NCBI RefSeq assembly: GCF_014284275.1
Contig: NZ_JACOFU010000001.1
Span: forward strand, 186,001 to 250,000
Direction of reading: 5' to 3'
Length of the DNA: 64,000 nucleotides
Origin: Affinundibacterium amnicola
GTDB taxonomy: Bacteria > Pseudomonadota > Gammaproteobacteria > Burkholderiales > Burkholderiaceae_D
Of the stretch, positions 1 through 9,772 are shown in pieces. The position numbers were made by a program, and so were the translations under genes. Under the pieces are notes generated by a model. That model had not been told where the DNA came from. It was given only the letters and a program-made list of their open reading frames with translations, and did no database searches. Position 1 is the first letter of the stretch. Every line of letters begins with the position of its first letter.

Positions 1-7
1 GTCATGT

Positions 8-192
8 CAGCAGTTAAACGGGAAACACAATGCAATTTGCATACGTGTGCTGCCCCCGCAACGGTGTACAAACGTTTGATTTTTTCGCGCTTTTTAGTCT
101 CGTCAGGATCAAACCAGCCATCCTTCATCGCCACTGTGCTTGTGCATGGGAAGGTGTGATGGTGATGTTTGTCAGCCCGGATACCGGCCAAG
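8..192 (+). ncRNA. Cobalamin (B12) riboswitch aptamer
   Basis: Conserved blocks of the cobalamin riboswitch appear in the right order: TTAAACGGGAA from position 14, CTGCCCCCGCAAC at 50-62, GCCACTG at 130-136, a GGGAAGG segment near 148-154, and the 3-prime B12-box-like AGCCCGGATACCGGCC at 173-188. It lies upstream of a B12 receptor gene and transport operon, as expected. Binding of adenosylcobalamin normally lowers expression of the downstream genes. The closing P1 stem may begin at or before the first base of the window, so the 5-prime edge is approximate. Confidence 0.93.
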
Positions 193-437
193 ATAAGTGA
201 AGTATTGCGAACGGGGATGTTCGGCGATGATTTTTCTTGCCTTAGTTTTTTAGTAAAAACTATTTCTTTGAATTCATAATTTCAGCTGAAATCTGCAAGC
301 CCAAATTGATTTGGTTTTGCTTAATCTTATTCACATCATACTTTGTATTTGAGCACCCAACGGGGATCTCGGTGGCTTATGACCTGCTATTTGTCATCAC
401 GGGTAGTGATCGGCATTTAGCTATCAAGTAATTTATT
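193..437 (+). promoter_or_regulatory. Riboswitch expression platform / btuB leader
   Basis: About 245 bases separate the B12 aptamer from btuB. The stretch is AT-rich and holds a small hairpin (CCAAAT at 301-306 with ATTTGG at 309-314) followed by TTTT, which could act as a weak intrinsic terminator. A second short pairing (ATGAC with GTCAT) lies near 378-397. No strong Shine-Dalgarno sequence precedes the btuB ATG. Whether control is by termination or by translation cannot be decided by eye. Confidence 0.5.
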
Positions 438-2285
438 ATGACTCAATATTGCAAACCTCTTTGTCTGGCATTGGCTGTGGCAGCCTGCTTTTCTTCTTCT
501 CCTCTTGTTCATGCTCAAGACGCACAATCACAAGTGCTGATTACCGCAGCGCGCCAACCGCAAGTTGCGAAAGATGTGTTAGCTGACAACGTGGTCATTA
601 CTGCGGAACAAATTCATTTATCCGGTGCGACTAGCATCGTTGATTTATTGCAGCAACAACGTGGCATCGAAATTTCTCGCACTGGTGGCTCCGGCTCTGT
701 TGCATCTGTCTTCATTCGTGGTGCTGCGAACTCACAAAGCGTGGTGTTTGTCGATGGCGTTCGTATTGGTTCATCCACGACCGGTGGTGCGACCTGGAGC
801 AGCATTCCTTTATCGCAAATTGAACGTATAGAAATTGTGTATGGTCCTTTGTCCAGTTTGTACGGCGCTGATGCGATGGGCGGTGTGATTCAATTGTTCA
901 CGAAAAAATCTGGCCCACAGTCTCGGACTAGTTTGAATTTTGGTATTGGCAGCAATCATTTGCGTAAATTTGAAGCGGGTATTTTCGGTTCTTCAGCAAA
1001 TGATTTTCAATATAGTTTAAATACGGCAAAAGAAAGCAGCGATGGTTTCTCTGCATCTAAACCAGGGTCTGGCGCATTTACCTATAACGCTGATAAAGAT
1101 GGCTATACACAAAAAAGCTTCAACGGTAATTTGGCGTGGAAATTGATGCCCGAATTAACGCTAGGGGTGAACTTTGTACAAAGCACTTTGGATGTGGATT
1201 TTGATGCAGGGCCAAGTTATCAAGATCGTGGCCAACAAAAATTTGATAATGTCGCGACATTCGCGAAAGCAAAGTTTGCGCCGAATTGGAATTCCAGTTT
1301 GCAGCTGTCGCGCAACACCGATCGTGTGTACACCGATGCTTCTTATGGTAAGGGTAATGCCGATACAAAACAACGTGGTTGGACTTGGCAGAATGATGTG
1401 ACATTCGGTAAAGATGTTTTGCAGTTTGTATTCGAAGACAGAGAAGAAGATGTCCGCACTAATACTGCAGGTATCAGCGGCAAGCGTGATACTAAATCCT
1501 ATGCTCTGGCCTACACGATGAAACAAGATGCACATCTGGCGAGTTTGAGTGGTCGAGTAGACGATAGTTCTCAATACGGCAAACACACAACTGGCAGCAT
1601 TGCGTATGGCTATAAATTGACTGAGGTTTTGCGTGTGAATGCCAGCTATGGCACCAGCTTCCGTGCACCAACATTTAATGAATTGTATTACCCAGGCTTT
1701 GGTGTCGCATCGAATCGTCCTGAGTTAGGTAAAAATGCTGAAGCAGGTTTGTTCTATGACGATAATGTCTGGCAATTGAGTGCGGTTTACTACCAAAACA
1801 GAATCACCGATTTATTAGTTAGTACCAATCCGTGCCCAGTGGAAGTCGCGACCCATCGTTATGGTTGTGCTTACAACGTGAACAAGGCAACATTGTCTGG
1901 CTTCACCCTAGGGGCATCTGCTCGATTGGGACAGTGGAATGTGCGTGGCACCATGGATATTCAAGATCCGACTGACGACACGACTGGAAAACGTTTAGCG
2001 CGTCGTGCCAAACAACACGGTAGTTTAGGTGTTGACTATCGTATGGGGGATTTGACACTGGGTGCAGAAAGTGTTTTTTCTGGTGAACGTTTTGATGATG
2101 TTGCGAATCGAAATCGTTTAGCGGGTTACGGTATTTTGAATTTAATCGCCACGTATAAAGTCAGCCCTTCTTGGTTGTTACTAGCACGATGGAATAATGT
2201 CGCAGATAAAGAATATGAATTGGCACGTCACTATCGCACGCCAGAATCGAATTTCTATTTGGGCTTGAGTTACGGCTTTAAATAA
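438..2285 (+). CDS. btuB: TonB-dependent vitamin B12 outer-membrane receptor BtuB
   Basis: A 615-residue outer-membrane receptor that imports cobalamin using TonB energy. A signal peptide of about 26 residues ends at VHAQ. A TonB-box-like stretch (QVLITA, near residues 32-37) follows, then the plug domain with VVFVDGVRIG and the typical GPLSSLYGADAMGGVI motif, then a beta-barrel to the C terminus. Length matches the family (about 600-620). The last residue is Lys after Phe, slightly off the usual terminal aromatic. The B12 riboswitch directly upstream and btuC/btuD directly downstream make the substrate assignment strong. Confidence 0.93.
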   Translation: MTQYCKPLCLALAVAACFSSSPLVHAQDAQSQVLITAARQPQVAKDVLADNVVITAEQIHLSGATSIVDLLQQQRGIEISRTGGSGSVASVFIRGAANSQSVVFVDGVRIGSSTTGGATWSSIPLSQIERIEIVYGPLSSLYGADAMGGVIQLFTKKSGPQSRTSLNFGIGSNHLRKFEAGIFGSSANDFQYSLNTAKESSDGFSASKPGSGAFTYNADKDGYTQKSFNGNLAWKLMPELTLGVNFVQSTLDVDFDAGPSYQDRGQQKFDNVATFAKAKFAPNWNSSLQLSRNTDRVYTDASYGKGNADTKQRGWTWQNDVTFGKDVLQFVFEDREEDVRTNTAGISGKRDTKSYALAYTMKQDAHLASLSGRVDDSSQYGKHTTGSIAYGYKLTEVLRVNASYGTSFRAPTFNELYYPGFGVASNRPELGKNAEAGLFYDDNVWQLSAVYYQNRITDLLVSTNPCPVEVATHRYGCAYNVNKATLSGFTLGASARLGQWNVRGTMDIQDPTDDTTGKRLARRAKQHGSLGVDYRMGDLTLGAESVFSGERFDDVANRNRLAGYGILNLIATYKVSPSWLLLARWNNVADKEYELARHYRTPESNFYLGLSYGFK

Positions 2286-2337
2286 GTTGTGACATCGACG
2301 TTTTGATGTCCCACATCTTGATAAAAGGAAACCACTG

Positions 2338-3354
2338 GTGAGAATACAAACACAAAAACGCGCAAACAGTTTAATACTGGGTATGTGTGTGCTCGCCTTG
2401 GCGAGTATTGTGTTTGCCTGCCTGATCGGCTCGGTTTCCTTAACATTCAGCGAATTGTGGCAAGCGCTTTTTGATTTGCTAAAGGGACAATCGTCAAATC
2501 TTGCGACCAGCGTGTTGGATTTACGTTTATCGCGTGCTTTGTCGGGTTTCGTGACTGGCGCGACGCTGGCTTTGTCGGGCGTCTTGATGCAAGCCTTGTT
2601 GCGTAATCCTTTGGCAGATCCGTATGTGCTAGGTCTATCAGGCGGTGCTTCGGTCGGTGCTTTGGCGACCATCTTATTTTTTGGTGCTGGCGTGATGGTC
2701 GATGTTGCTGCTTTTGGTGGCGCTATTTCGGTTGCGGCACTCTTGTTTCTGTTGGCGTATCGAGACTTGCGCGGATCTGGTAGTTCGGAAGGAAGTGCAC
2801 CTCTGTTGTTGCTAACGGGGGTGATCGTCGCCGCTGGTTGTGGCGCAGTTGTGACTTTATTGTTGTCGATTGCGCCTGATAGTAGTTTGCGTGGAATGGT
2901 GTTTTGGATGATAGGTGATTTATCTAACACGCAACCACGTTACTTATCATGGATCATCTTGTTGCTGATCGCTGCTTTGATGATGAAAAATGCTCGGGCG
3001 ATTAACATCGCAGCGATGCACGCTGATAACGCCAGCACGTTGGGAATTAATATCGGACGTCTGAGAAAAATACTCTTTGTTTGTGCCGCGCTGCTAACTG
3101 CCAGTGCAGTTAGTGCGGCAGGCAGTATTGGTTTCGTTGGCTTGATTATTCCACATGCTTGTCGCTTTGCGCTTGGCCCTGATCATCGCTTATTGATTCC
3201 TGTTGCGAGTTTGGCTGGTGGTAGCTTTTTAGTCTGCGCAGATGCTTTAGCGCGCACCGTTGTCGCACCTCAGCAATTACCGGTTGGTGTGATTACGGCA
3301 ATCATCGGTGTTCCTGTGTTTTTGATACAGCTACATCAACTACGGAGAAGATGA
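2338..3354 (+). CDS. btuC: Cobalamin ABC transporter permease BtuC (FecCD family)
   Basis: A 338-residue inner-membrane permease of the FecCD/BtuC family, which moves vitamin B12 from periplasm to cytoplasm. It is hydrophobic throughout, with about ten membrane segments, and carries the family blocks LSGVLMQALLRNPLADPY and GFVGLIIPHACR. The start is GTG, chosen because AAAGGAA lies 7 bases upstream and no in-frame ATG fits better. Its TGA stop overlaps the first btuD ATG (ATGA), which indicates translational coupling. A periplasmic binding protein (btuF) is not present in the window. Confidence 0.9.
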   Translation: MRIQTQKRANSLILGMCVLALASIVFACLIGSVSLTFSELWQALFDLLKGQSSNLATSVLDLRLSRALSGFVTGATLALSGVLMQALLRNPLADPYVLGLSGGASVGALATILFFGAGVMVDVAAFGGAISVAALLFLLAYRDLRGSGSSEGSAPLLLLTGVIVAAGCGAVVTLLLSIAPDSSLRGMVFWMIGDLSNTQPRYLSWIILLLIAALMMKNARAINIAAMHADNASTLGINIGRLRKILFVCAALLTASAVSAAGSIGFVGLIIPHACRFALGPDHRLLIPVASLAGGSFLVCADALARTVVAPQQLPVGVITAIIGVPVFLIQLHQLRRR

Positions 3355-4139
3355 TGCCGGCTGAGAATTTATTGACGACACATAAGCTAAGCCTGTCGGT
3401 TGGTTCTAAAACCTTATTGGCTGATTTGAATTGGCAAGTCCAGTCCGGTGAATGTTGGTGCGTCATTGGACGCAATGGTGCAGGTAAGAGCACCTTACTG
3501 CGCACCTTGGCGCGTTTGCGTGAAATTGAATCAGGTTCAATTCAATTGCACGGCAAAGATTTACCTGAATGGCGCTTGGAAGAATTGGCCAGAGAGCGGG
3601 CTTATTTATCACAGTCGCGAGTGGATGCATTTGCTTATCGTGTGATTGAAACAGTATTGAGTGCGCGCCATCCTTATCATGATACTCACTATTGGGAATC
3701 TGCCCAAGATCACGAAATTGCCTTACAAGCTTTACGCTTGCTCGATGTAGAAGAGTTTGCACAACGTGATGTACGTAGTTTGTCTGGTGGTGAGCGTCAA
3801 CGCGTGGCGATTGCCGCCTTATTGGCGCAGGACGCAGGTCTACTGTTGTTGGACGAGCCAGCGAATGCACTCGACTTAAGTCATCAAGTCAGTGTGATGC
3901 AAATTTTGGCACGCGAGTGTCAGACAAAAAATAAGGCGGTAGTGATGGTTAGTCACGATCTGAACCTTTCTTATGGCGTTGCTTCGCACGCCTTATTGAT
4001 GATGCCAGATGGCTCCTATTTATGTGGTGATAAAGCGCAAATCATGACGGTGGAAAACCTCAGTCTTTGCCTGGCGCACCCGATTGAGCGCTTTGTTCAT
4101 GGCGATCAAGTATTGTTTTTGCCTAGTGCGAAGGCTTAG
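3351..4139 (+). CDS. btuD: Cobalamin ABC transporter ATP-binding protein BtuD
   Basis: A 262-residue ABC ATPase that energises the BtuC permease. Visible motifs are Walker A GRNGAGKS (40-47), signature LSGGE (144-148), Walker B LLLLDE (164-169) and the H-loop in VMVSHD near residue 200. It overlaps btuC by 4 bases, and a GGAG ribosome site lies inside the end of btuC. Two adjacent ATG codons (3351 and 3354) could serve as start; the first is given. The family is shared with siderophore ATPases, so the B12 assignment relies on the operon and riboswitch. Confidence 0.9.
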   Translation: MMPAENLLTTHKLSLSVGSKTLLADLNWQVQSGECWCVIGRNGAGKSTLLRTLARLREIESGSIQLHGKDLPEWRLEELARERAYLSQSRVDAFAYRVIETVLSARHPYHDTHYWESAQDHEIALQALRLLDVEEFAQRDVRSLSGGERQRVAIAALLAQDAGLLLLDEPANALDLSHQVSVMQILARECQTKNKAVVMVSHDLNLSYGVASHALLMMPDGSYLCGDKAQIMTVENLSLCLAHPIERFVHGDQVLFLPSAKA

Positions 4140-4218
4140 TGTTGGGGGGCATTGCTAAACCTTAACTTGAAGCGACTTTGCTGCATTTTTCAGCGCTCAA
4201 ATTCTTGAAGAAAATTAT

Positions 4219-5535
4219 ATGAATCCACCTAAGGCTAAAACTTTGGCACCCGTACTCATGATCTCAGCGATTGCGTCTGGTCAGGGAAAAACGACCGTGA
4301 CCGCAGCAATTGCACGTCATTTTACGCAGCACGGAAAACACGTGCGCGTATTCAAAACGGGCGCTGATTTTATCGACCCCATGATGCTCCGACAGGCTTG
4401 CGGTAGCGCGGTTTTTTCATTGGATTTGTGGTTGTTAGGCTTGCCTGCTTGTCGTGCTTTATTGATGGAAGCTGCACAACAGGCAGACTTGGTATTGATT
4501 GAAGGTGTGATGGGTTTGTATGATGGCACACCATCTTCCGCTGATTTGGCCAATGCATTTGGTGTTCCGGTATTGGCAGTGATTGATGCATCTGCGATGG
4601 CGCAAACTGTCGGTGCTGTGGCAATGGGCTTGCGCGATTTTGGTCCAGTGCAGTTGGCGGGTGTTGTCGCCAATCGTATCGCGTCTGATGGACATTTAGC
4701 GATGATACAGAACGCCTTGCGTGACATCCCTGTTTTGGCAAGTTTGCGCCGGCAAGAACAGGCACTGCCAGAGCGTCATCTTGGGCTGGTCTTGCCAGAC
4801 GAAGTTGGTGGTGTCGATGAGATCTTAAATCGTATGGCAGATAGCCTCAGCTTGGATGTCAATGCTTGGCAAGTGATACCTACAATGCGTTTTACCGATG
4901 ATGAATCGCTGGCGGTTGACGTGCCTCAGCTATTAGCGGGTAAGCGTATCGCAATTGCGCGCGATGCTTCGTTTGCCTTCATTTATCCGGCCAATTTGCT
5001 CGCATTGGAGCAGATGGGTGCCCAGCTCGATTATTTTTCTCCTCTAGCTGATCAAGCGATACCAGCACAAGCGGATGCATTATATTTGCCTGGTGGTTAT
5101 CCAGAATTACATGCAGAAACTTTAAGTCAGGCACACACTTGGCTGACATCGTTGCACGCATTTCAACAAGCGGGAAAAGTCATTTATGCTGAATGTGGCG
5201 GTATGATCAGTTTGGCTGAGTCATTACTGGATTTAAACGGCAAAGAATGGAAAATGGCCGGCCTAATTCAAGGACAAATTAAGATGCAAAAACGCTTGGC
5301 TGCCTTGGGTATGCAAAGCTGGATCACTGAACATGGCGAGTTACGTGGGCATACATTCCATTATTCGACTTTTGATTGTCCGCTCACTGCTTTCTCACAT
5401 ACGCTTAAGCAGAAGACGCAAGATCAAGGCGAGGCAATTTATCGGATTGGGCAATTGCAAGCAACGTATTTTCATGCGTATTTTCCATCGAATTATCTAG
5501 CCACCGCGCGTTTGTTTTTGCATTCAGATAATTAG
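4219..5535 (+). CDS. cobB: Cobyrinate a,c-diamide synthase
   Basis: A 438-residue enzyme that amidates the a and c side chains of cobyrinic acid, with glutamine as nitrogen donor and ATP. The N-terminal dethiobiotin-synthetase-like domain has the P-loop ASGQGKTT (19-26). The C-terminal class I glutamine amidotransferase domain has LYLPGGYPELH and the nucleophile Cys326 in YAECGGM. It lies 79 bases after btuD on the same strand without an obvious terminator, so it probably belongs to the riboswitch-controlled operon. The name cbiA is used for the anaerobic-pathway equivalent; sequence alone does not separate them. Confidence 0.9.
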   Translation: MNPPKAKTLAPVLMISAIASGQGKTTVTAAIARHFTQHGKHVRVFKTGADFIDPMMLRQACGSAVFSLDLWLLGLPACRALLMEAAQQADLVLIEGVMGLYDGTPSSADLANAFGVPVLAVIDASAMAQTVGAVAMGLRDFGPVQLAGVVANRIASDGHLAMIQNALRDIPVLASLRRQEQALPERHLGLVLPDEVGGVDEILNRMADSLSLDVNAWQVIPTMRFTDDESLAVDVPQLLAGKRIAIARDASFAFIYPANLLALEQMGAQLDYFSPLADQAIPAQADALYLPGGYPELHAETLSQAHTWLTSLHAFQQAGKVIYAECGGMISLAESLLDLNGKEWKMAGLIQGQIKMQKRLAALGMQSWITEHGELRGHTFHYSTFDCPLTAFSHTLKQKTQDQGEAIYRIGQLQATYFHAYFPSNYLATARLFLHSDN

Positions 5536-5625
5536 CGCGTGTTTGTCAAAAATAATGCCAGTAAGATCTACTTTTTACACATAGCTGATCTAAAAAACCA
5601 ACTTCAATAAGTTCATAATCAAATC

Positions 5626-7083
5626 ATGAAGATAAAAACTCTGATGGTGCAAGGTACGACTTCCGATGCAGGTAAAACGACGGTGGTTGCTGCGTTGTGT
5701 CGTTTATTGCATCGTCAAGCGGTCAATGTGGTGCCGATGAAACCGCAAAATATGGCATTGAATAGCGCGGTGACAGAAGATGGTGGTGAGATAGGCAGGG
5801 CACAAGCTTTGCAGGCACAGGCTGCGGGATTGCCAGCACATACGGATATGAACCCGATTTTGATTAAACCCTCGTCGGATATGGGGGCACAAATTGTTGT
5901 GCATGGCAAAGTGCGTGCGGATATGGATGCGCGCGACTATGATCAGTATAAAACTGTCGCAATGTCTGCGGTGTTGGAGTCGTATGCGCGCTTGCTGCAG
6001 CAATATGACTGCATTATTGTCGAAGGCGCAGGAAGCCCAGCCGAAGTCAATTTGCGGGCACGCGACATTGCGAATATGGGGTTTGCCGAGGCAGTTGATT
6101 GTCCAGTGATCTTGGTTGCGGATATTGATCGTGGCGGCGTGTTCGCGCATTTTATTGGCACGCTTGAATGCCTTTCTGAATCAGAAAGAAACCGTATCAT
6201 CGGCTTTGTCATCAATCGCTTTCGCGGCGATATTACGCTGCTCGAACCTGGTCTGGATTGGTTGGAGCAAAAGACCGGTAAACCCGTTCTAGCGGTATTG
6301 CCGTACTTGCATGGTTTGATGTTGGACGCAGAAGATGCGATTCAAATGAAACAAAATAATACCGGTAAGTTTCGAATCATCGTGCCAGCGATTCCACGTA
6401 TCGCGAATCACACAGATTTTGACGCATTGCGTGCGCATCCCGATGTCGATTTGCAGTTCATTGGGCCTGATCATCCTATTCCATCTGCAGATTTAATTAT
6501 TCTTCCCGGCAGTAAAAATACTCGCGACGATCTGGAGTTTTTAAAGCAACGTGGTTGGCAACAAGTGCTAGAAAAGCATTTGCGATATGGCGGTAAAGTG
6601 ATTGGTATTTGCGGTGGCTATCAAATGTTGGGTCAAATCGTCAGTGACCCGCATGGTGTCGAAGGCAAAGCCGGAGATTCTATGGCTTTAGGCTTGCTCG
6701 ACATCACAACGGAGCTCACCAAAGAAAAACGCTTGCAGCAAGTGCACGGACATTGCTTGTTCGGTCACGATCAAAGTGCCAAAGTGGCTGGTTATGAAAT
6801 CCATATGGGCGTGACCTATGCCAGTAGTGAAACCTTGCCGGCATTTATGATCGATGAGAGCGGCACACCACAAGAAGAGGGCACACGCTCGCCAGACGAT
6901 CAAATCCTTGGAACTTATCTGCATGGCTTGTTTGATCATCCAGAAGCTTGCCAGGCCTTGTTGGCTTGGGCTGGCTTGCAAAGTGAGGCGGTCGTTGATT
7001 TAAATGCTTTACGTGAGCAAAGTATTGATCGTGTTGCCGATGCTTGCATCCCTTTGCTTGACGCTTTACAGCGTATGAATTGA
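5626..7083 (+). CDS. cobQ: Cobyric acid synthase
   Basis: A 485-residue enzyme that adds four amides (positions b, d, e and g) to adenosylcobyrinate a,c-diamide, using glutamine and ATP. The N-terminal P-loop is [10 protein letters not shown] (10-19). The C-terminal glutamine amidotransferase has Cys329 in [10 protein letters not shown] and a late [10 protein letters not shown] block with the catalytic His. The length is typical. It follows cobB by 90 bases and closes the cobalamin operon. The other late-pathway genes (cobO, cobD, cobC, cobU/P, cobS, cobT) are not in the window and may lie upstream or elsewhere. Confidence 0.92.
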   Translation: MKIKTLMVQGTTSDAGKTTVVAALCRLLHRQAVNVVPMKPQNMALNSAVTEDGGEIGRAQALQAQAAGLPAHTDMNPILIKPSSDMGAQIVVHGKVRADMDARDYDQYKTVAMSAVLESYARLLQQYDCIIVEGAGSPAEVNLRARDIANMGFAEAVDCPVILVADIDRGGVFAHFIGTLECLSESERNRIIGFVINRFRGDITLLEPGLDWLEQKTGKPVLAVLPYLHGLMLDAEDAIQMKQNNTGKFRIIVPAIPRIANHTDFDALRAHPDVDLQFIGPDHPIPSADLIILPGSKNTRDDLEFLKQRGWQQVLEKHLRYGGKVIGICGGYQMLGQIVSDPHGVEGKAGDSMALGLLDITTELTKEKRLQQVHGHCLFGHDQSAKVAGYEIHMGVTYASSETLPAFMIDESGTPQEEGTRSPDDQILGTYLHGLFDHPEACQALLAWAGLQSEAVVDLNALREQSIDRVADACIPLLDALQRMN

Positions 7084-7369
7084 TATATTTGTAAAGTTCT
7101 CAACATTTCCCTCCATATTTCCCCAAGATCGAATTGCCCGTGCATCAAGGTATAATGCGCGGCTTTCGATGGATGTACTTGCGTTTTGTCGCTAGTCATC
7201 CTGCAAGCTGTGCATGCATCGATAATTGCAGACCTATGTTTCATTAGGTTTTCATATGTTTCTATCTGCTCAGCTTTTGTATCAAAGTGTTTCCTTTTGG
7301 GTATTGTGATGAACTTTCTCAACAGCCCTCAAGTCGAAGCCCCATCTTTCATTAACTCTTGGTGTTTAT

Positions 7370-9643
7370 ATGTTCTCTGTTCCATCGCAATTTCGTTTGG
7401 CTTTAATTCCTTTGTCTGTGTTGTTGGCGTACGGTTCAACCGCTTATGCACAACAAACGCAAGAAGAAGCTGATAAAACGAAACAAAAGCAAGCGGTACC
7501 TGCAAAGCCTGCAAGTACGCCAGCCAATGCGCCAGCAGGTCAAACCACAGCGCCAGTAGCGGCACCAGCCGGCGCTGTACAAAAAGTGCAGATTAGCGGT
7601 GCAAAAGGCTATGACGAGCGTCGTCAAGACACGGCAAGTAAGATCGTTGTGACGCAAGAAGATATCGTGCGTTACGGCGATACAAATATCGGTGACGTGT
7701 TGAAACGTCTGCCTGGCGTAACCATCGGTGGTGTGCAAGGACGTGGCGGTGCGATTCGTATGCGTGGTCTTGGTGCTGGCTACACGCAAATCATGCTCAA
7801 CGGTGAACCTAGTCCGCCAGGTTTCTCTTTGGATTCGCTCGCTCCTGACAATATCGAACGTATCGAAGTGATTCGTGCGGCGACGGCAGAATTAAGTACA
7901 CAATCTATTGCTGGTGCAATTAATATCGTCTTGAAAAAAGCGATCGTTACCGCCCAACGTGAGTTGAAATTCGGTTTCAGCGAAGAAAATGGTAAGCCAG
8001 GTGTGAATGCTAGTTTGCAGCTGTCCGACAAGATCGGAAAAATGTCTTATTCAATTTCTGGTAACTTGAATCATGGTGAATTCGGCCGTCCAGATTCCAG
8101 TACAGAGGTATTCACCGATAACAAAGGTCTGGTGACTTTATCGCGTAAATCCAATACCGAAAGCGAAGGTAAATTTCAATCCATCGGTATTTCACCACGT
8201 ATCAATTGGATGTTAGAAAACGGTGATATGTTGACCTCGCAAAGTTTCGTCAATGCGAACCGTTTCACCAATCGCAATCAACAATCTACAGCGACTTTGA
8301 TTGGTGAAAAGCCTTTGTTTTTGGATGAGAACTCCAATAATCGTTCAGACAGCACGTCCATCCGTACGAATTTATCGTATGTGAAAAAATTAGCGGATAG
8401 TGCCAAACTCGATATACGTTTTGGTGCGAATTATAATCAGCGTGAAGGCGATAATAATTCCAACGCAAAAGGTGTTTCTCAAACCTTGATTCGTACCTAT
8501 AGTTCAGAAAATACCGATAATGGTTTCACCTACGGTGGTAAATACACCGCGCCATTCGTTGAAGATCATGCATTGGCAGCAGGTTGGGATGGTGGTTACA
8601 GCAAACGTAGTGACAGCAATACTCGCAGAGATGTGATCACAGGAACTGGTCCAATTACCGCCTTTAATGCGGATGAAGAATATTCAGCAAACGTTAATCG
8701 CTTGGCTTTGTTCGTGCAAGACGAATGGAACTACACCAAAAATTTATCCATCTACGCTGGTGTGCGTTGGGAAGGTATTGATACCAGCAGCAAAGGCAAT
8801 ACTTACGCGGAAATCAAAAATCGTTCCAGTGTATTGAGCCCAATTTTGCAAACGCTGTACAAGATCCCAGGTAGTAAAAATGATCAGGTGCGTTTGGGTA
8901 TTACCCGTACTTACAAAGCACCAGACACAGGTCGTTTAGTACCTCGCCGTTTCTTGTCAACAAATAATAGTGCGACTAGCCCAGACAATATGGGTAATCC
9001 AAATTTGAAGCCAGAATTGGCTTGGGGTCTTGATGCTGGCTTTGAACATTATTTAACGGATGGCGGTATTTTGAGTGTGAATTTCTTCTTGCGCCGGATT
9101 GAAGATTTTACGCGTACGTCCATCGTGAACGACGGTCGCTGGGTGGCGATGCCAACCAATGATGGTTTGGCGACTACACGCGGTGTCGAGTTTGATGCGA
9201 AGTTTCCACTGCGTAGTTTGATGGAAGATGCGCCAGCAATCGACTTCCGTGCGAATCTTGCTTTCAATTCTTCAACGGTGAATTCAGTGCCAGGTCCAAA
9301 CAATCGTTTAGATTCACAAACACCTGTTAGTGCCAACTTTGGTGTTGATTACAAGTTGGACGATGTGCCTTTGACTTTGGGTGGTAATCTGAGCTTCCAA
9401 AATGCAGGACCGGTGCGTATCTCTGTCAACCAAAGCAGCTACGGTATTCCTAAGCGAGTTTTGGATGTGTATGCATTATGGAAGTTTGATAACAAGTCGA
9501 ACGTGCGTGTAGCTTTGGGTAACGCGCTGCATCAAGATAACTTCTCTTCAAGCACTTACACAGATGCGAGCGGTTCTTTAGTTCGTACAAATACATCGAA
9601 GACAAACGTGGCTCTGCGCGTGAATTTTGAGCATAAGTTTTAA
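7370..9643 (+). CDS. TonB-dependent receptor, substrate unknown
   Basis: A 757-residue outer-membrane receptor. A signal peptide of about 27 residues ends at TAYAQ, followed by an Ala/Pro/Gln-rich linker to about residue 65. The plug has VQKVQISGA as TonB-box region, then IGDVLKRLPGVTI, IMLNGEPSPPGFS and NIERIEVIRAATAELSTQSI. The rest is beta-barrel, with NPNLKPELAWGLDAG typical of the second half. Related receptors carry siderophores, haem or sugars; nothing here fixes the ligand. It starts 286 bases after cobQ and has its own terminator, so it is probably not in the B12 operon. No convincing ribosome site precedes the ATG. Confidence 0.85.
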   Translation: MFSVPSQFRLALIPLSVLLAYGSTAYAQQTQEEADKTKQKQAVPAKPASTPANAPAGQTTAPVAAPAGAVQKVQISGAKGYDERRQDTASKIVVTQEDIVRYGDTNIGDVLKRLPGVTIGGVQGRGGAIRMRGLGAGYTQIMLNGEPSPPGFSLDSLAPDNIERIEVIRAATAELSTQSIAGAINIVLKKAIVTAQRELKFGFSEENGKPGVNASLQLSDKIGKMSYSISGNLNHGEFGRPDSSTEVFTDNKGLVTLSRKSNTESEGKFQSIGISPRINWMLENGDMLTSQSFVNANRFTNRNQQSTATLIGEKPLFLDENSNNRSDSTSIRTNLSYVKKLADSAKLDIRFGANYNQREGDNNSNAKGVSQTLIRTYSSENTDNGFTYGGKYTAPFVEDHALAAGWDGGYSKRSDSNTRRDVITGTGPITAFNADEEYSANVNRLALFVQDEWNYTKNLSIYAGVRWEGIDTSSKGNTYAEIKNRSSVLSPILQTLYKIPGSKNDQVRLGITRTYKAPDTGRLVPRRFLSTNNSATSPDNMGNPNLKPELAWGLDAGFEHYLTDGGILSVNFFLRRIEDFTRTSIVNDGRWVAMPTNDGLATTRGVEFDAKFPLRSLMEDAPAIDFRANLAFNSSTVNSVPGPNNRLDSQTPVSANFGVDYKLDDVPLTLGGNLSFQNAGPVRISVNQSSYGIPKRVLDVYALWKFDNKSNVRVALGNALHQDNFSSSTYTDASGSLVRTNTSKTNVALRVNFEHKF

Positions 9644-9658
9644 TTCCATGCTGTTGTA

Positions 9659-9690
9659 GAAGCGATTTCACTTCATAGTGAAATCGCTTC
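9659..9690. repeat. Perfect 13-bp hairpin after the receptor gene
   Basis: GAAGCGATTTCAC (9659-9671) pairs perfectly with GTGAAATCGCTTC (9678-9690) around a 6-base loop, starting 16 bases after the receptor stop. No T-run follows, so it is not itself an intrinsic terminator. It may protect the mRNA 3-prime end or be a repeat remnant. Confidence 0.6.
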
Positions 9691-9701
9691 GCTGCATAAA
9701 G

Positions 9702-9740
9702 CAAGGGGTGACAAATTTAGATTTGTCACCCCTTGTTTTT
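9702..9740 (+). terminator. Strong rho-independent terminator
   Basis: CAAGGGGTGACAAAT (9702-9716) pairs perfectly over 15 bp with ATTTGTCACCCCTTG (9721-9735), with a 4-base TTAG loop and TTTTT at 9736-9740. It ends transcription of the TonB-dependent receptor gene and separates it from the convergent prepilin-like gene. Confidence 0.9.
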
Positions 9741-9772
9741 ATACCTCATGGAATTTAGTGACGCTTTGTCGA

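Noticed and set aside
2181-2930. A 249-residue open frame antisense to btuC
   Set aside because: It overlaps intact btuB and btuC, has low-complexity composition and no recognisable domain; it is a shadow of the permease gene.
7134-7156. TTGCCC and TATAAT as a promoter for the second TonB-dependent receptor
   Set aside because: The TATAAT at 7151-7156 is good, but the spacing to TTGCCC is only 11 bases and no other -35 fits, so I did not call a promoter.
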